Origin: DRWZ01 sp964601505
GTDB lineage: Bacteria; Calescibacteriota; Calescibacteriia; Calescibacteriales; Calescibacteriaceae
Length of the DNA: 11,363 bases
Direction: 5' to 3'
NCBI GenBank assembly: GCA_964601505.1
Contig: CAZRNR010000067.1
Location: forward strand, 1 to 11,363
The position numbers were made by a program, and so were the translations under genes. This document shows, piece after piece, positions 1 through 7,841 of the stretch. The notes beneath the pieces were generated by a model. The model was not told where the DNA came from. It did not search any database and saw nothing but the letters and a program-made list of their open reading frames with translations. The number at the start of each line of letters is the position of its first letter. Within the stretch, counting starts at the first letter, position 1.

Positions 1-265
1 TAAAATGCGTATTAAATCCTCTAATCTCATAATCACTTTTTATAAATATAGTTAGTGGAATATAATTACCAATCACCAAAAGAATATATACAAATTTGCA
101 ACGAAGAAAGGAGTTTTGTGGGGGTATTGATAAAGTATTTTTAATTCGAATGATATAAAAACGGAAAATTCTCTGAAATATATTGATTGATTCAAGGAAT
201 AAGGCTTTTTGATGGGTTGAACATATCTTGAGTGTGAGAAACATTTTGCAGTATAATGAAATCTA
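1..265. other. AT-rich flank downstream of reverse gyrase, no supported gene
   Basis: This stretch follows the reverse gyrase stop codon on the minus strand. I see no tRNA, no strong GC-rich hairpin followed by a T-run, and no ORF with a credible start and ribosome binding site. A minus-strand open frame of 86 codons (73-333) starts inside the 3' end of the reverse gyrase gene in another frame, has no Shine-Dalgarno and an unremarkable composition, so I do not call it. On the plus strand an AGGAG followed by GTG occurs near 110-119 but the frame closes after a few codons. Confidence 0.6.
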
Positions 266-3200
266 TCACTTTGAGAAAAGTTCACTGTGTATGGAAGATA
301 ATATTTCAAGGTAATCTTCTTGTTCATTCTCAACGCGATCTATTTTTTCCTCGAGCTCTTTCGTATAATCTTCCGAGGTATATTTCTTAAATTTTTCAGT
401 TGATGACAGATAGTTATAAACCGTTTTACCAAGATTAGTTATAATTATGTATCCGGATCTTTCTATACAGTAGCCTCTATCTATAAGTGTTTTTATTATG
501 TATGCCCAAGTTGATGGTCTTCCTATCCCTTTCTTTTTCATTTCTTCTATCAGTGTTCCATGTGTATAAGGAGGAACGGGGGATACAAGTGAGAATGAAA
601 AATCCTTTGTTTCAAATTCTATTTCTTTTCTTCCAAGGATCCATTCCGCTATATGCGGAATTGGAATAAATATAGCTTTGCTCCATCCTTCTTCTATTAT
701 TTTGAGATTTATTGTGCTTTCTTTTTCTATTTTTTCTTCTGTTCCATTTGAAATCCAGGAAACTTCAGTTTTTATCTTACCTCTTAAGATTTTTACAGGC
801 TTCATTTGAGATGCGATGAATGTTGAGTGTATAAGGCCATAAAGTTTTATAGCTTTTTCTGATATATTTATTGTGCCAATCCTAACTGAGACAGATAATT
901 CTTCTGGGGAAAGGTTTTTGGATGGTCTTATACATTCGTGAGCTCCTACCTGTTCATATGTTCTTGGGACGAAAAGGTCTAGGGAAAAATTTTCAGATAT
1001 GTATTCTTTCGCGATGGATATTCCAACATCTGAAACATGGTGTGAATCTGTTCTATGATATGTTATGAGTCCTGCTTCAAAGAGGTTTTGGGCAAGTTGC
1101 ATTGTTTCAGGGGATGAGAACCCGAGTTTTGATGAAGCTTCTTTTAGCATATCAGATGTGCTAAATGGTGGAGGAGGCTTTAATTCAACCTCTTCTGTAT
1201 CAAGAAGTTTTATCTTGACCTTTACTTTTGCATTTTCTAACCTTGCCTGTTCATCTGATTCGCTCTTTCTCTTTCTGCCCTTGAGTTTTCGCAGTGATTT
1301 GCTTATCCTTTTGATATCCTCTTTGTTTTCAATCTTTATTGAATCTGAAACAGAGAATTCTTCACTTTTGAATTTAAATACACCTATTTTATTTTTCATC
1401 TCCTGTTCTCTTTTAATTAGCCATCCGAGAACTGGGGTTTGAACTCTTCCTGCCGAAAGCCATATTTTGTCAAATCTTTTCTGAAGATCCTCGCTCATAA
1501 CAAAACCTACCCATCTATCAGTTGTTCTACGGAGTATCTGAGATTTTACAAGAGAGTTTTTCAGAGTTCTTGGATTTTCTATAGCATTTAAAATCGCTTT
1601 CTTTGTTATCTCATGATATTCTATCCTGTTTATCTCTTTACCTATTTTATATATAGAAAGGAATATATCCCAAGCTATTTTTTCACCTTCTTGGTCTGGG
1701 TCTGTTGCTATGTATATTTTATCTGCCTCAAGAGAAAGTTTCTGTATAGCCTTTATGGTGTAAAGTTTATTTTCATAATTCTGTGAATTGCAGTATGGAC
1801 AAGATTCTGTTCCAAAAAAGTTCTCTCCACAGTTTCTACATCTTTGTATGGGAGCATATTTGGGAACAAAAATTATCTTATCTTCTTTTTTTATCGCATA
1901 AACTGAATAGAAGTCTTCTCCGATACCTCTTGAGCTGTATTGATATGGTAAGTCAAACAAGTGTCCCCCAGAGGCTACTATGTTTATATTCTGGTCTCCT
2001 TTTGATACTTCCCATACATCAATGAAACTACCGTTGCCATTAACATTTATCTTTCTTTTCACAGGTTTTCCTATAAGTTTTGCAATAGTACCGGCTTTGT
2101 TTGGAGATTCTACTATAAGAACAGATATCTTCGGTGGCTTTACTCCATTTGTTATATTTTCAATAGATGCACCATCTATTATCCGTTTTATATTTTCTCT
2201 GTCTTTATCTATTTCTTTAAGGATACTTTTTAAGTCAATTTCTTTGTAGTTCTTAAAATCAACTTCTATGTTCTCAAGTCTTAATCTTCTTTTCAGTTGG
2301 TTCATAGCTTTTGCATCGTCTACTATCATAACGGAGAGTCCCTTTGAGAGTCCGCCTATATATAGTCGTGATGTTCTTCCAGACGCCTGAATATATGCAG
2401 ATGAATCTGCTACAACGAATTTCAGTCTTCCATTATCATCTACTCTTATGGGAACTTCGTCTGATTCCTTTATCTTCTGAAGTATTTCTGGATCCGCTAT
2501 TGACTCTTCTACAAATTTCTTTATTGATGAAATTCTTTCTTGTATGTTGGTGTATTTCTCTATATCTTCTTTTCTCATTCCTGCAAACTTTCTCATTGAT
2601 TCTATGTATGAGAATACTCTTTTTGGTTGCGGTAAAACCGACCTTAAAGATATAAGTAGTCCGAGAAGCTTTGCAGGTTCATCTATATCATTTATTGAGA
2701 ACACGAACCTTGGAACACCAACAAAAACAGAGTATCTTACGACATCGGGCATGTCTATACCTCTGCATAATGGATTACGTAGAGAAGATATTCCTATTAC
2801 AGCATCTATTTCCCCTTTTCTGAATGAATCTTGATTTTTCTCATTAAATTCTTCATATGTTATGCTTTTTATATTTTTGGTTTGTAAATATTCTTTCAGT
2901 TCATAAACAGAGTCTTTGCCATATTCTGAATTGATGAATATGAATCCTCCTTTTCCGAGTTCTTCTACTATTTTTGCTGTTTCTCTATATATTTCCTTTT
3001 TATCATTTGTTTTTATTAGATAAGAATCAACTATGTTTCTAAGTGCTGAAGTTTGAGGAGATATTTCAAATCCAAAAAGTTCTCTGAAGTATCTTATTGT
3101 ATTTGCTCTCGCTTTGGCTGTTGCTGAGGATAGAACTAAAATTCCGTTTATCTTCTTCCTTATCTTTGATATCTCGTTGCTTATTTCAGAAAATCCAGCA

Positions 3201-3991
3201 TATTTATTTGAATTGTTTTTATCTCTTATCAGCTCATATTTCCTTTTTAATATACTTTTCAATTCGTTTAGATCTTCATTGGAAAGTCCCATAAGTTTAA
3301 GAACTCTTTCTACATTTTTGGGTTGTCTTAAATATGAATCAACATCATCTACGAAAATAAAATCAAATCTTTTTTGAAGTATTTTTTCTTCGTTTCTTGC
3401 AAGAAACATGCTTGTGGTTATAAGTATGTCGTATTCCTGAGTATCTATAAGATTTTTTGATTTTGAATCTGCTACGAGTAGGATTTTTTTGTTCAGATTC
3501 ATTAATTCGTTTATCTGGTCTAACCTTTTTTTTATGAGTTTTGAGAGGATTTTAGTGGGAGTTATTATGTAGGACTTTTTATCAAGGAAAAGCGAGATTA
3601 TCATTCCTGTTGTTGTTTTCCCGACACCAGTTGGAGCAAGAGCTACAAAAGACTGGTTAGAGAAAATCCTTCTTGCCCAACCGGTTTGTAATGTCCATGG
3701 CTCGTGTCCAATTATTCTTTTGAAGAAATCTTTGAATTCTTCTACCTTTTTCTCAAATTCATAAAGCTGTTTGAGATTTTTAAGTGTTCCAAGCTTTTCA
3801 AGCTCATTTATAATTTTGTAGAAACTTATTTCTTTGGGTATTTCTGGAAGACACTTTTCACAAGGTATTCCCATCTCAAGTCTGTGAGATGTTATATCCC
3901 CTCCGCAGTTCGGACACATCCCTATAAATAGCGATGGTATTGACTCATTTTTTACTCCTTCTTCCATCTTCAAGTTCAGTCCTAATATCAT
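266..3991 (-). CDS. rgy: Reverse gyrase
   Basis: ATP-dependent topoisomerase that introduces positive supercoils and protects DNA at high temperature; a fusion of an SF2 helicase-like module with a type IA topoisomerase. Both halves are complete in 1241 residues, slightly long for the family (roughly 1100-1200). Order: N-terminal zinc finger (C26, C29, C44, C47); Walker A APTGVGKTT (119-127); Walker B FVDDVD (213-218); SSATA motif III (288-292); QASGRTSR motif VI (534-541); Toprim VESPNKAGTIAKLIG (627-641, E628 catalytic); second zinc finger (C718, C721, C731, C734); TDPDQEGE metal site (763-770); GLITYHRTDS with nucleophile Y978 and R980; GAHECIRPS (1017-1024). No frameshift or missing catalytic residue is visible. 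The start is uncertain: ATG at 3991 has no Shine-Dalgarno but a TATACT hexamer lies 7 bases upstream, while an in-frame TTG (codon 7) and ATG (codon 9) are alternatives. It is divergent from rpsR. Confidence 0.98.
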   Translation of the reverse strand: MILGLNLKMEEGVKNESIPSLFIGMCPNCGGDITSHRLEMGIPCEKCLPEIPKEISFYKIINELEKLGTLKNLKQLYEFEKKVEEFKDFFKRIIGHEPWTLQTGWARRIFSNQSFVALAPTGVGKTTTGMIISLFLDKKSYIITPTKILSKLIKKRLDQINELMNLNKKILLVADSKSKNLIDTQEYDILITTSMFLARNEEKILQKRFDFIFVDDVDSYLRQPKNVERVLKLMGLSNEDLNELKSILKRKYELIRDKNNSNKYAGFSEISNEISKIRKKINGILVLSSATAKARANTIRYFRELFGFEISPQTSALRNIVDSYLIKTNDKKEIYRETAKIVEELGKGGFIFINSEYGKDSVYELKEYLQTKNIKSITYEEFNEKNQDSFRKGEIDAVIGISSLRNPLCRGIDMPDVVRYSVFVGVPRFVFSINDIDEPAKLLGLLISLRSVLPQPKRVFSYIESMRKFAGMRKEDIEKYTNIQERISSIKKFVEESIADPEILQKIKESDEVPIRVDDNGRLKFVVADSSAYIQASGRTSRLYIGGLSKGLSVMIVDDAKAMNQLKRRLRLENIEVDFKNYKEIDLKSILKEIDKDRENIKRIIDGASIENITNGVKPPKISVLIVESPNKAGTIAKLIGKPVKRKINVNGNGSFIDVWEVSKGDQNINIVASGGHLFDLPYQYSSRGIGEDFYSVYAIKKEDKIIFVPKYAPIQRCRNCGENFFGTESCPYCNSQNYENKLYTIKAIQKLSLEADKIYIATDPDQEGEKIAWDIFLSIYKIGKEINRIEYHEITKKAILNAIENPRTLKNSLVKSQILRRTTDRWVGFVMSEDLQKRFDKIWLSAGRVQTPVLGWLIKREQEMKNKIGVFKFKSEEFSVSDSIKIENKEDIKRISKSLRKLKGRKRKSESDEQARLENAKVKVKIKLLDTEEVELKPPPPFSTSDMLKEASSKLGFSSPETMQLAQNLFEAGLITYHRTDSHHVSDVGISIAKEYISENFSLDLFVPRTYEQVGAHECIRPSKNLSPEELSVSVRIGTINISEKAIKLYGLIHSTFIASQMKPVKILRGKIKTEVSWISNGTEEKIEKESTINLKIIEEGWSKAIFIPIPHIAEWILGRKEIEFETKDFSFSLVSPVPPYTHGTLIEEMKKKGIGRPSTWAYIIKTLIDRGYCIERSGYIIITNLGKTVYNYLSSTEKFKKYTSEDYTKELEEKIDRVENEQEDYLEILSSIHSELFSK

Positions 3992-3998
3992 AGTATTT

Positions 3999-4004
3999 AG
4001 TATA
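3999..4004 (-). promoter_or_regulatory. Candidate -10 element of reverse gyrase (leaderless type)
   Basis: TATACT on the minus strand ends 7 bases before the ATG at 3991, which would place transcription start at or next to the start codon. No convincing -35 hexamer and no Shine-Dalgarno are seen. The region is very AT-rich, so a chance match is possible. Confidence 0.35.
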
Positions 4005-4051
4005 TTTTAAAAAAACTTTATACAGAACTTTTTCCTGGTCTTGGAATTTTC

Positions 4052-4081
4052 TTGATTTTTGGTTATTTTTGTGTTTAGATA
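4052..4081 (+). promoter_or_regulatory. Candidate promoter of the rpsR-rplI-ABC operon
   Basis: A TTGATT (-35-like, 4052-4057) and TAGATA (-10-like, 4076-4081) are separated by 18 bases; TATTAT at 4080-4085 is an alternative -10. Either would give a short leader before the AAGG (4091-4094) and ATG at 4100. The 108-base divergent gap shared with reverse gyrase must hold promoters for both directions. Confidence 0.35.
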
Positions 4082-4099
4082 TTATTTGTAAAGGTTATT

Positions 4100-4405
4100 A
4101 TGGTAGTTAAGAGCAGGCCAGTATGTAAGATATGCACAGGTGAGCAACCTCCTCTGACATATAGAAACCCAGATTTTTTAGCTCAATTTCTTACCGAGAA
4201 AGGTATGATAAAATCAAGAAAACTTACGAATTTCTGTCCAAAGTGCCAAAGGAGGCTTGCAAGAGAAATAAAGAGAGCTAGATTCTTAGCTCTTCTGCCT
4301 TTCACAACCGTGAGTCTCAAAATTTCTCCAAAGGAGCTTCTGGAATATTTTGGGGAAGCTAAAGGGGAAGAAAAGCAAGAAGAAGGAGGACAAGAAATAC
4401 AATGA
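4100..4405 (+). CDS. rpsR: 30S ribosomal protein bS18
   Basis: Small-subunit protein that binds 16S rRNA and pairs with S6 at the platform. The family core is plain: YRNPDFLAQFLTEKG (residues 21-35) followed by QRRLAREIKRARFLALLPF (50-68). Four cysteines, C9/C12 and C46/C49, form a complete zinc-ribbon set (the C+ type of S18). Length is 101 residues against about 75-90 for most S18, the excess being a C-terminal tail rich in Glu, Gly and Lys after residue 75. Start: ATG at 4100 with AAGG (4091-4094) five bases upstream. Its stop overlaps the rplI start (ATGA). The usual upstream partners rpsF and ssb are absent; reverse gyrase lies there instead, on the opposite strand. Confidence 0.97.
   Translation: MVVKSRPVCKICTGEQPPLTYRNPDFLAQFLTEKGMIKSRKLTNFCPKCQRRLAREIKRARFLALLPFTTVSLKISPKELLEYFGEAKGEEKQEEGGQEIQ
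4383..4389 (+). promoter_or_regulatory. Shine-Dalgarno of rplI inside rpsR
   Basis: AAGGAGG lies within the last codons of rpsR, 12 bases before the rplI ATG (4402). The spacing is on the long side, but with the ATGA overlap it supports coupled translation. The Gly/Glu-rich end of S18 is partly a consequence of encoding this site. Confidence 0.6.
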
Positions 4406-4845
4406 AGGTCTATTTTATCAAAGATTCTGAACCACATGGGAAAAAAGGAGATGTGAAAATTGTTTCAGACGGATTTGCTAGAAACTATCTCTTAAAAAAA
4501 GGAATAGCCGTTGAGTTTTCTCAATCTATTATGAAGCACATTCAGGAAATCAATAGACAGAAGGAACAGAAGGAAAAAAGAATATTAGCTCAGGCAGAAA
4601 AGGAATCCAAGAAAGTTGATGGTAAAACAATTGAATTTCGCCTTGCTGTAAAGGATGATAAAAAACTTTATGGTTCAGTGCGTGAAACAGATATAGAAGA
4701 AAGAATTAAGAATAAATTCAATGTGAAGATGCCTTTTGAGGTTAAGCTTGAAGAACCAATAAAAGAGGTGGGGAAATTTGAAGTTGAAATTGTCTTTGGT
4801 GGAAGAGTTAAGGCAAAGATAAATGTTATAGTTTCTGGAAATTAG
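4402..4845 (+). CDS. rplI: 50S ribosomal protein bL9
   Basis: Large-subunit protein that binds 23S rRNA near the L1 stalk base and affects reading-frame maintenance. At 147 residues it has the normal length and two-domain plan: an N-terminal RNA-binding domain with the family signature GKKGDVKIVSDGFARNYL (13-30), a charged connecting helix rich in Lys, Glu and Gln (about 42-72), and a C-terminal domain beginning around DGKTIEF with the conserved LYGSVRETDI (89-98). The ATG overlaps the rpsR stop (ATGA). Its own stop TAG shares its last base with the GTG start of the ABC ATPase gene, so the three genes look like one transcript with coupled translation. Confidence 0.97.
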   Translation: MKVYFIKDSEPHGKKGDVKIVSDGFARNYLLKKGIAVEFSQSIMKHIQEINRQKEQKEKRILAQAEKESKKVDGKTIEFRLAVKDDKKLYGSVRETDIEERIKNKFNVKMPFEVKLEEPIKEVGKFEVEIVFGGRVKAKINVIVSGN

Positions 4846-5621
4846 TGCTGCGAGTAGAAAATGTAACATTAAAGTTTGGTGAGGTTGTAGCTCTTGATGA
4901 CGTAAGTCTTCAACTCAAGGAATCAGAAATCTTAGCCATAGTTGGACCAAACGGTTCAGGAAAAACATCTCTTTTTAATGTTATAAATGGTATATATAGA
5001 CCTCAAAGTGGTAAGGTCTTAATTAAACTGCAAAATCGTCAAATAGATATAACAAATTTATCTACATGGAAACGGGCAAGATTAGGTATATCAAGAACTT
5101 TTCAGAACATCAGATTATTTAGTAATATTTCTGTCTTAGATAATATAATTTTGGGAACGAACTTATTTTTGAAATCTACAGTGTTGGAAATATTAAAGTC
5201 TTTGTTTTCTCTTGATAAAAAAGGTTATATTGCAACAAGACAAAGAGCAGAGGAGATAATAGATTTTCTTGACCTGAAGCCTTACAGATATTCTCTTGCA
5301 AGAGATTTACCTCTTGGAGTGAGGAAAAAAGTTGAACTTGCCAGGGCCATTGTTCAGCAGCCAAAGATTCTTCTTCTTGACGAACCAACTTCTGGTCTGA
5401 CATATGAAGAGAAATCTGAATTCCTTTACTATGTTAGAGAGATAAACGAAAAGTTCGGAATATCTATTTTAGTTATAGAGCATGATGTAAAAGTTGTTTC
5501 TTCTGTAGCACATCGTGTTGTCGCCATGAGTTTTGGAAAAATAATATCTGAAGGTTCTCCGCAAACTGTATTTCAAGATCCAAAAGTCATTGAAACATAT
5601 ATAGGAAGCACTAATTTCTGA
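4845..5621 (+). CDS. ABC transporter ATP-binding protein, LivG (branched-chain amino acid) type
   Basis: Cytoplasmic ATPase subunit of an ABC importer; the nearest recognised family is LivG, which drives uptake of branched-chain amino acids or other amides. Seen: Walker A GPNGSGKTS (residues 34-42), Q-loop in SRTFQNIRLF, a signature of the form LPLGVRKKVELARAI instead of LSGGQ (LP-x-G forms occur in LivG proteins), Walker B KILLLDEPTSGLT, H-loop VIEHD, and a C-terminal YIGS typical of LivG. The 258 residues fit the family. The start is GTG, sharing its G with the rplI stop codon; only a weak GGA precedes it, so translation is probably coupled to rplI. No LivH, LivM, LivF or binding-protein gene is in the window, so the transported substrate is unknown and its partners must be elsewhere. 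Confidence 0.88.
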   Translation: MLRVENVTLKFGEVVALDDVSLQLKESEILAIVGPNGSGKTSLFNVINGIYRPQSGKVLIKLQNRQIDITNLSTWKRARLGISRTFQNIRLFSNISVLDNIILGTNLFLKSTVLEILKSLFSLDKKGYIATRQRAEEIIDFLDLKPYRYSLARDLPLGVRKKVELARAIVQQPKILLLDEPTSGLTYEEKSEFLYYVREINEKFGISILVIEHDVKVVSSVAHRVVAMSFGKIISEGSPQTVFQDPKVIETYIGSTNF

Positions 5622-5725
5622 TTCCTGGATCTGATTTATTTTGATTGAAACCATTTGGATGCAATACTTCGGAATTTTTTGTTAAAGCTTTTGTTACTAT
5701 TTCCCCTACTGTTACAAGAGTATTT
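5622..5725. other. Gap between convergent operons, no clear terminator
   Basis: This 104-base gap separates the end of the ABC ATPase gene (plus) from the end of rimP (minus). Both transcripts should stop near here, but I see no GC-rich hairpin with a T-run in either direction. A minus-strand open frame runs through part of it but has no usable start codon. Confidence 0.5.
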
Positions 5726-6181
5726 TTAAAATTCTGGAGATAGCCTTATGATTCGAATGTTTTCAAGACTGAAATCTAGAATTTTTTGAGCTTTCTCTTT
5801 TTCTGAAGATATATATATTTTACCTTCTATCTTACCCATGAGTTTCCCTGTAAATCTTTGTCCATTCTTTGTCATTATTTCAACTTTCATACCTTTGAAC
5901 CTTTCGAAATCTGAATCTTTTTTTAGTTGTCTATCTGCTCCTGGGGATGATACCTCTATTACGAATCTTCCTGGGATCATGTTTTCAAGAAAATTTTCAA
6001 TGTTTCTTGAGACAAAGGAACAATCTCCAATAGAAATGAACCTGTCAAGTTTATCTATTATAACTTTCACGATAGTTTGATTCTTGAACTGTTTTATTGC
6101 GATTTCTTCTACTTCATATCCAAGCATGCGAATCTTGTCTTCGATATATTCTGTTATTTTTGGGATATCTATCATATTCAT
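5726..6181 (-). CDS. rimP: Ribosome maturation factor RimP
   Basis: Factor needed for 30S subunit maturation. The 151 residues match the family in length and two-domain form: an N-terminal alpha/beta domain containing IKQFKNQTIVKVIID and the hallmark EVSSPG (residues 76-81) followed by R84 and DFERFKG (91-97), and a C-terminal Sm-like beta domain with VEIMTKNGQRFTGKLMG. The ATG at 6181 overlaps the cstA stop (ATGA); a second in-frame ATG is two codons later. No Shine-Dalgarno is seen before either, so translation likely depends on ribosomes finishing cstA. In most bacteria rimP heads the nusA-infB operon; here no nusA follows, and the gene ends facing the ABC ATPase gene with a 104-base gap. 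Confidence 0.95.
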   Translation of the reverse strand: MNMIDIPKITEYIEDKIRMLGYEVEEIAIKQFKNQTIVKVIIDKLDRFISIGDCSFVSRNIENFLENMIPGRFVIEVSSPGADRQLKKDSDFERFKGMKVEIMTKNGQRFTGKLMGKIEGKIYISSEKEKAQKILDFSLENIRIIRLSPEF

Positions 6182-7791
6182 TTGGATTTTATATACTCTT
6201 TGATTGTTATTATTGTGACAGTTATTGCGGAAAGAAGCAAAGCCATTGAAACAGCTAAAAGTGTTTTATCGGATGAGGTAATGAACTTTTTTGTTTGTAT
6301 AAATAGCGCAGATAAGGTTACTGCAAACATGAATATAGCGGGCAGTATAAAATAGTAGTTTTTATATTTGTTTTTTTTAGCCCAGACTGCGGCTGTTATG
6401 AGAGCGAAGGCTGCGAGAAGTTGATTTGATGTTCCAAAGAGTTGCCAAAGCGCAATTGCTCCACCTGAGTTTATAAGTGCGTAGGCCGTAAGGACAACTG
6501 CAGCTGAAAATATAATTGCGAAAAATAGTGTTTCATCTTTTCTTCCTTTTTGAGTATTTTCTTGAGGTGATGGGAAGATGATCTCTCCAAGGAGGTATCT
6601 ACCTATACGAGCTGCAGTATCAAGAGATGTGAGAGCAAAAGCAGAAAGTGCAATTATTGAAAAATCTTTAGCAAAAGATTTATCTACTCCAATAGATAAC
6701 TCAGATAGCCCGTATGCGAATGCGTCTATAACCTTATCTCCTTTATCTCCTATCATGTCAATATATATATCGTATGCGAATATCGCCATAGATGTCATTG
6801 ATATTACACCAAGTAGAGATTCAAGGAGCATAGCACCGTATCCAATTGGCCTTGCATGGCATTCAGAAGAGATCTGTTTTGAGGTTGTTCCGGAGGATAC
6901 TAAAGAGTGGAATCCGGAAACCGCACCACATGCCACCGTTACAAAAAGAAACGGAAAAATCTGGTGTATGAGATCAAAAATGTTAGTTCCTTCCGGAACA
7001 GCGTAAATCTTTATCTCGGGATTTTTTGAAATTATCCCTGCAGTTCCCATTATGAGAAATGAGAAGAGAAGAAAAAAATTTATGTAATCTCTCGGTTGTA
7101 GAAGGACCCAAACTGGTAGCCATGATGCAAGAAATGAATATAGTATAATTGAATATATCCATATTTCCCTTGATATGCTTAATGGAAACTTATATCCGAG
7201 GAACAAACAAATTGAAAGTAGGACTACGGCTAATACCAAAGATATGAACTGAGATATGTTAAATTTTCTTATAATTATTCCAAGTATGGGGGCAGATAAA
7301 GTTATGAAAATAGCTGTTGAAGCTGAAACTGGATTTATGGAAAACGATGTTGCAACTATTCTTGTGAATACAGCAATTACAAGTATAACTGTCAGTAGTG
7401 TGAAGATAAGGTATATTTTCCCAGCTAATTTGCTCACATGTCTGCTCATTATGTCTCCTATGGTTTTTCCACCATTTCTTACAGATACCATAAGTGAAGC
7501 AAAATCATGTACAGCTCCTATTATTACAACTCCAATAATTAGCCACAGGAAAGTTGGCAGCCATCCAAACTTCAAAGCTAGTATCGGTCCAACTATTGGT
7601 CCAACTCCTGCTATTGATGAAAAGTGATGACCGAAAAGTATAACTGGTTTAGTTGGAACAAAATCTATCTTGTTATATTTCTCTATTGCGGGTGTCGGCC
7701 TGATACAATCAACATTTAGATTTTTTTCAATATATCTTGACCATAAAAAGTATCCAACTGAGAAGACACCAAAAGCTAGTATGATATGCAT
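6178..7791 (-). CDS. cstA: CstA-family carbon starvation protein (peptide/pyruvate transporter)
   Basis: Polytopic inner-membrane transporter; characterised family members take up peptides or pyruvate. Family marks are strong: an N-terminal membrane helix ending in YFLWSRYIEKNL, RPTPA (31-35), DFVPT (43-47), FGHHFSSIAGVGPIVGP (53-69), GAVHDFASL (92-100), and in the C-terminal third ALTSLDTAARIGRYLLGEI and LWQLFGTSNQLLAAF. Hydrophobic segments run through the whole length. At 537 residues it is shorter than E. coli CstA (about 700) but within the range of shorter bacterial homologues. The ATG at 7791 has no Shine-Dalgarno; a TATAAT ends four bases before it. It lies 50 bases after the DLH-family gene and overlaps rimP by ATGA. 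The exact substrate cannot be read from sequence. Confidence 0.95.
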   Translation of the reverse strand: MHIILAFGVFSVGYFLWSRYIEKNLNVDCIRPTPAIEKYNKIDFVPTKPVILFGHHFSSIAGVGPIVGPILALKFGWLPTFLWLIIGVVIIGAVHDFASLMVSVRNGGKTIGDIMSRHVSKLAGKIYLIFTLLTVILVIAVFTRIVATSFSINPVSASTAIFITLSAPILGIIIRKFNISQFISLVLAVVLLSICLFLGYKFPLSISREIWIYSIILYSFLASWLPVWVLLQPRDYINFFLLFSFLIMGTAGIISKNPEIKIYAVPEGTNIFDLIHQIFPFLFVTVACGAVSGFHSLVSSGTTSKQISSECHARPIGYGAMLLESLLGVISMTSMAIFAYDIYIDMIGDKGDKVIDAFAYGLSELSIGVDKSFAKDFSIIALSAFALTSLDTAARIGRYLLGEIIFPSPQENTQKGRKDETLFFAIIFSAAVVLTAYALINSGGAIALWQLFGTSNQLLAAFALITAAVWAKKNKYKNYYFILPAIFMFAVTLSALFIQTKKFITSSDKTLLAVSMALLLSAITVTIITIKEYIKSK

Positions 7792-7795
7792 AATT

Positions 7796-7801
7796 ATTAT
7801 A
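7796..7801 (-). promoter_or_regulatory. Candidate -10 element of cstA (leaderless type)
   Basis: A perfect TATAAT on the minus strand ends four bases before the cstA ATG, in the 50-base gap after the DLH-family gene. No -35 at standard spacing and no Shine-Dalgarno are seen. If active, cstA-rimP could be transcribed apart from the upstream hydrolase. Confidence 0.35.
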
Positions 7802-7841
7802 TGCTATGGCTTTGATTTGTTGGATAAATATCAAAATAACT

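Noticed and set aside
73..333. Minus-strand 86-codon open frame at the left edge
   Set aside because: It starts out of frame within the 3' end of reverse gyrase, has no ribosome binding site, and its residue composition is that of AT-rich noncoding DNA.
4845..5621. Reading the ABC ATPase as LptB (lipopolysaccharide export)
   Set aside because: The LPLGV-type signature, the SRTFQNIRLF Q-loop region and the C-terminal YIGS fit LivG better, and no lpt genes are nearby.
5622..5725. Minus-strand open frame in the gap after rimP
   Set aside because: It has no ATG, GTG or TTG start in frame and runs into the ABC ATPase gene on the other strand before stopping.
6578..7006. Plus-strand open frame of 142 codons opposite cstA
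   Set aside because: It is antisense to the highly conserved CstA core, which fully explains the region; no start signal is seen.
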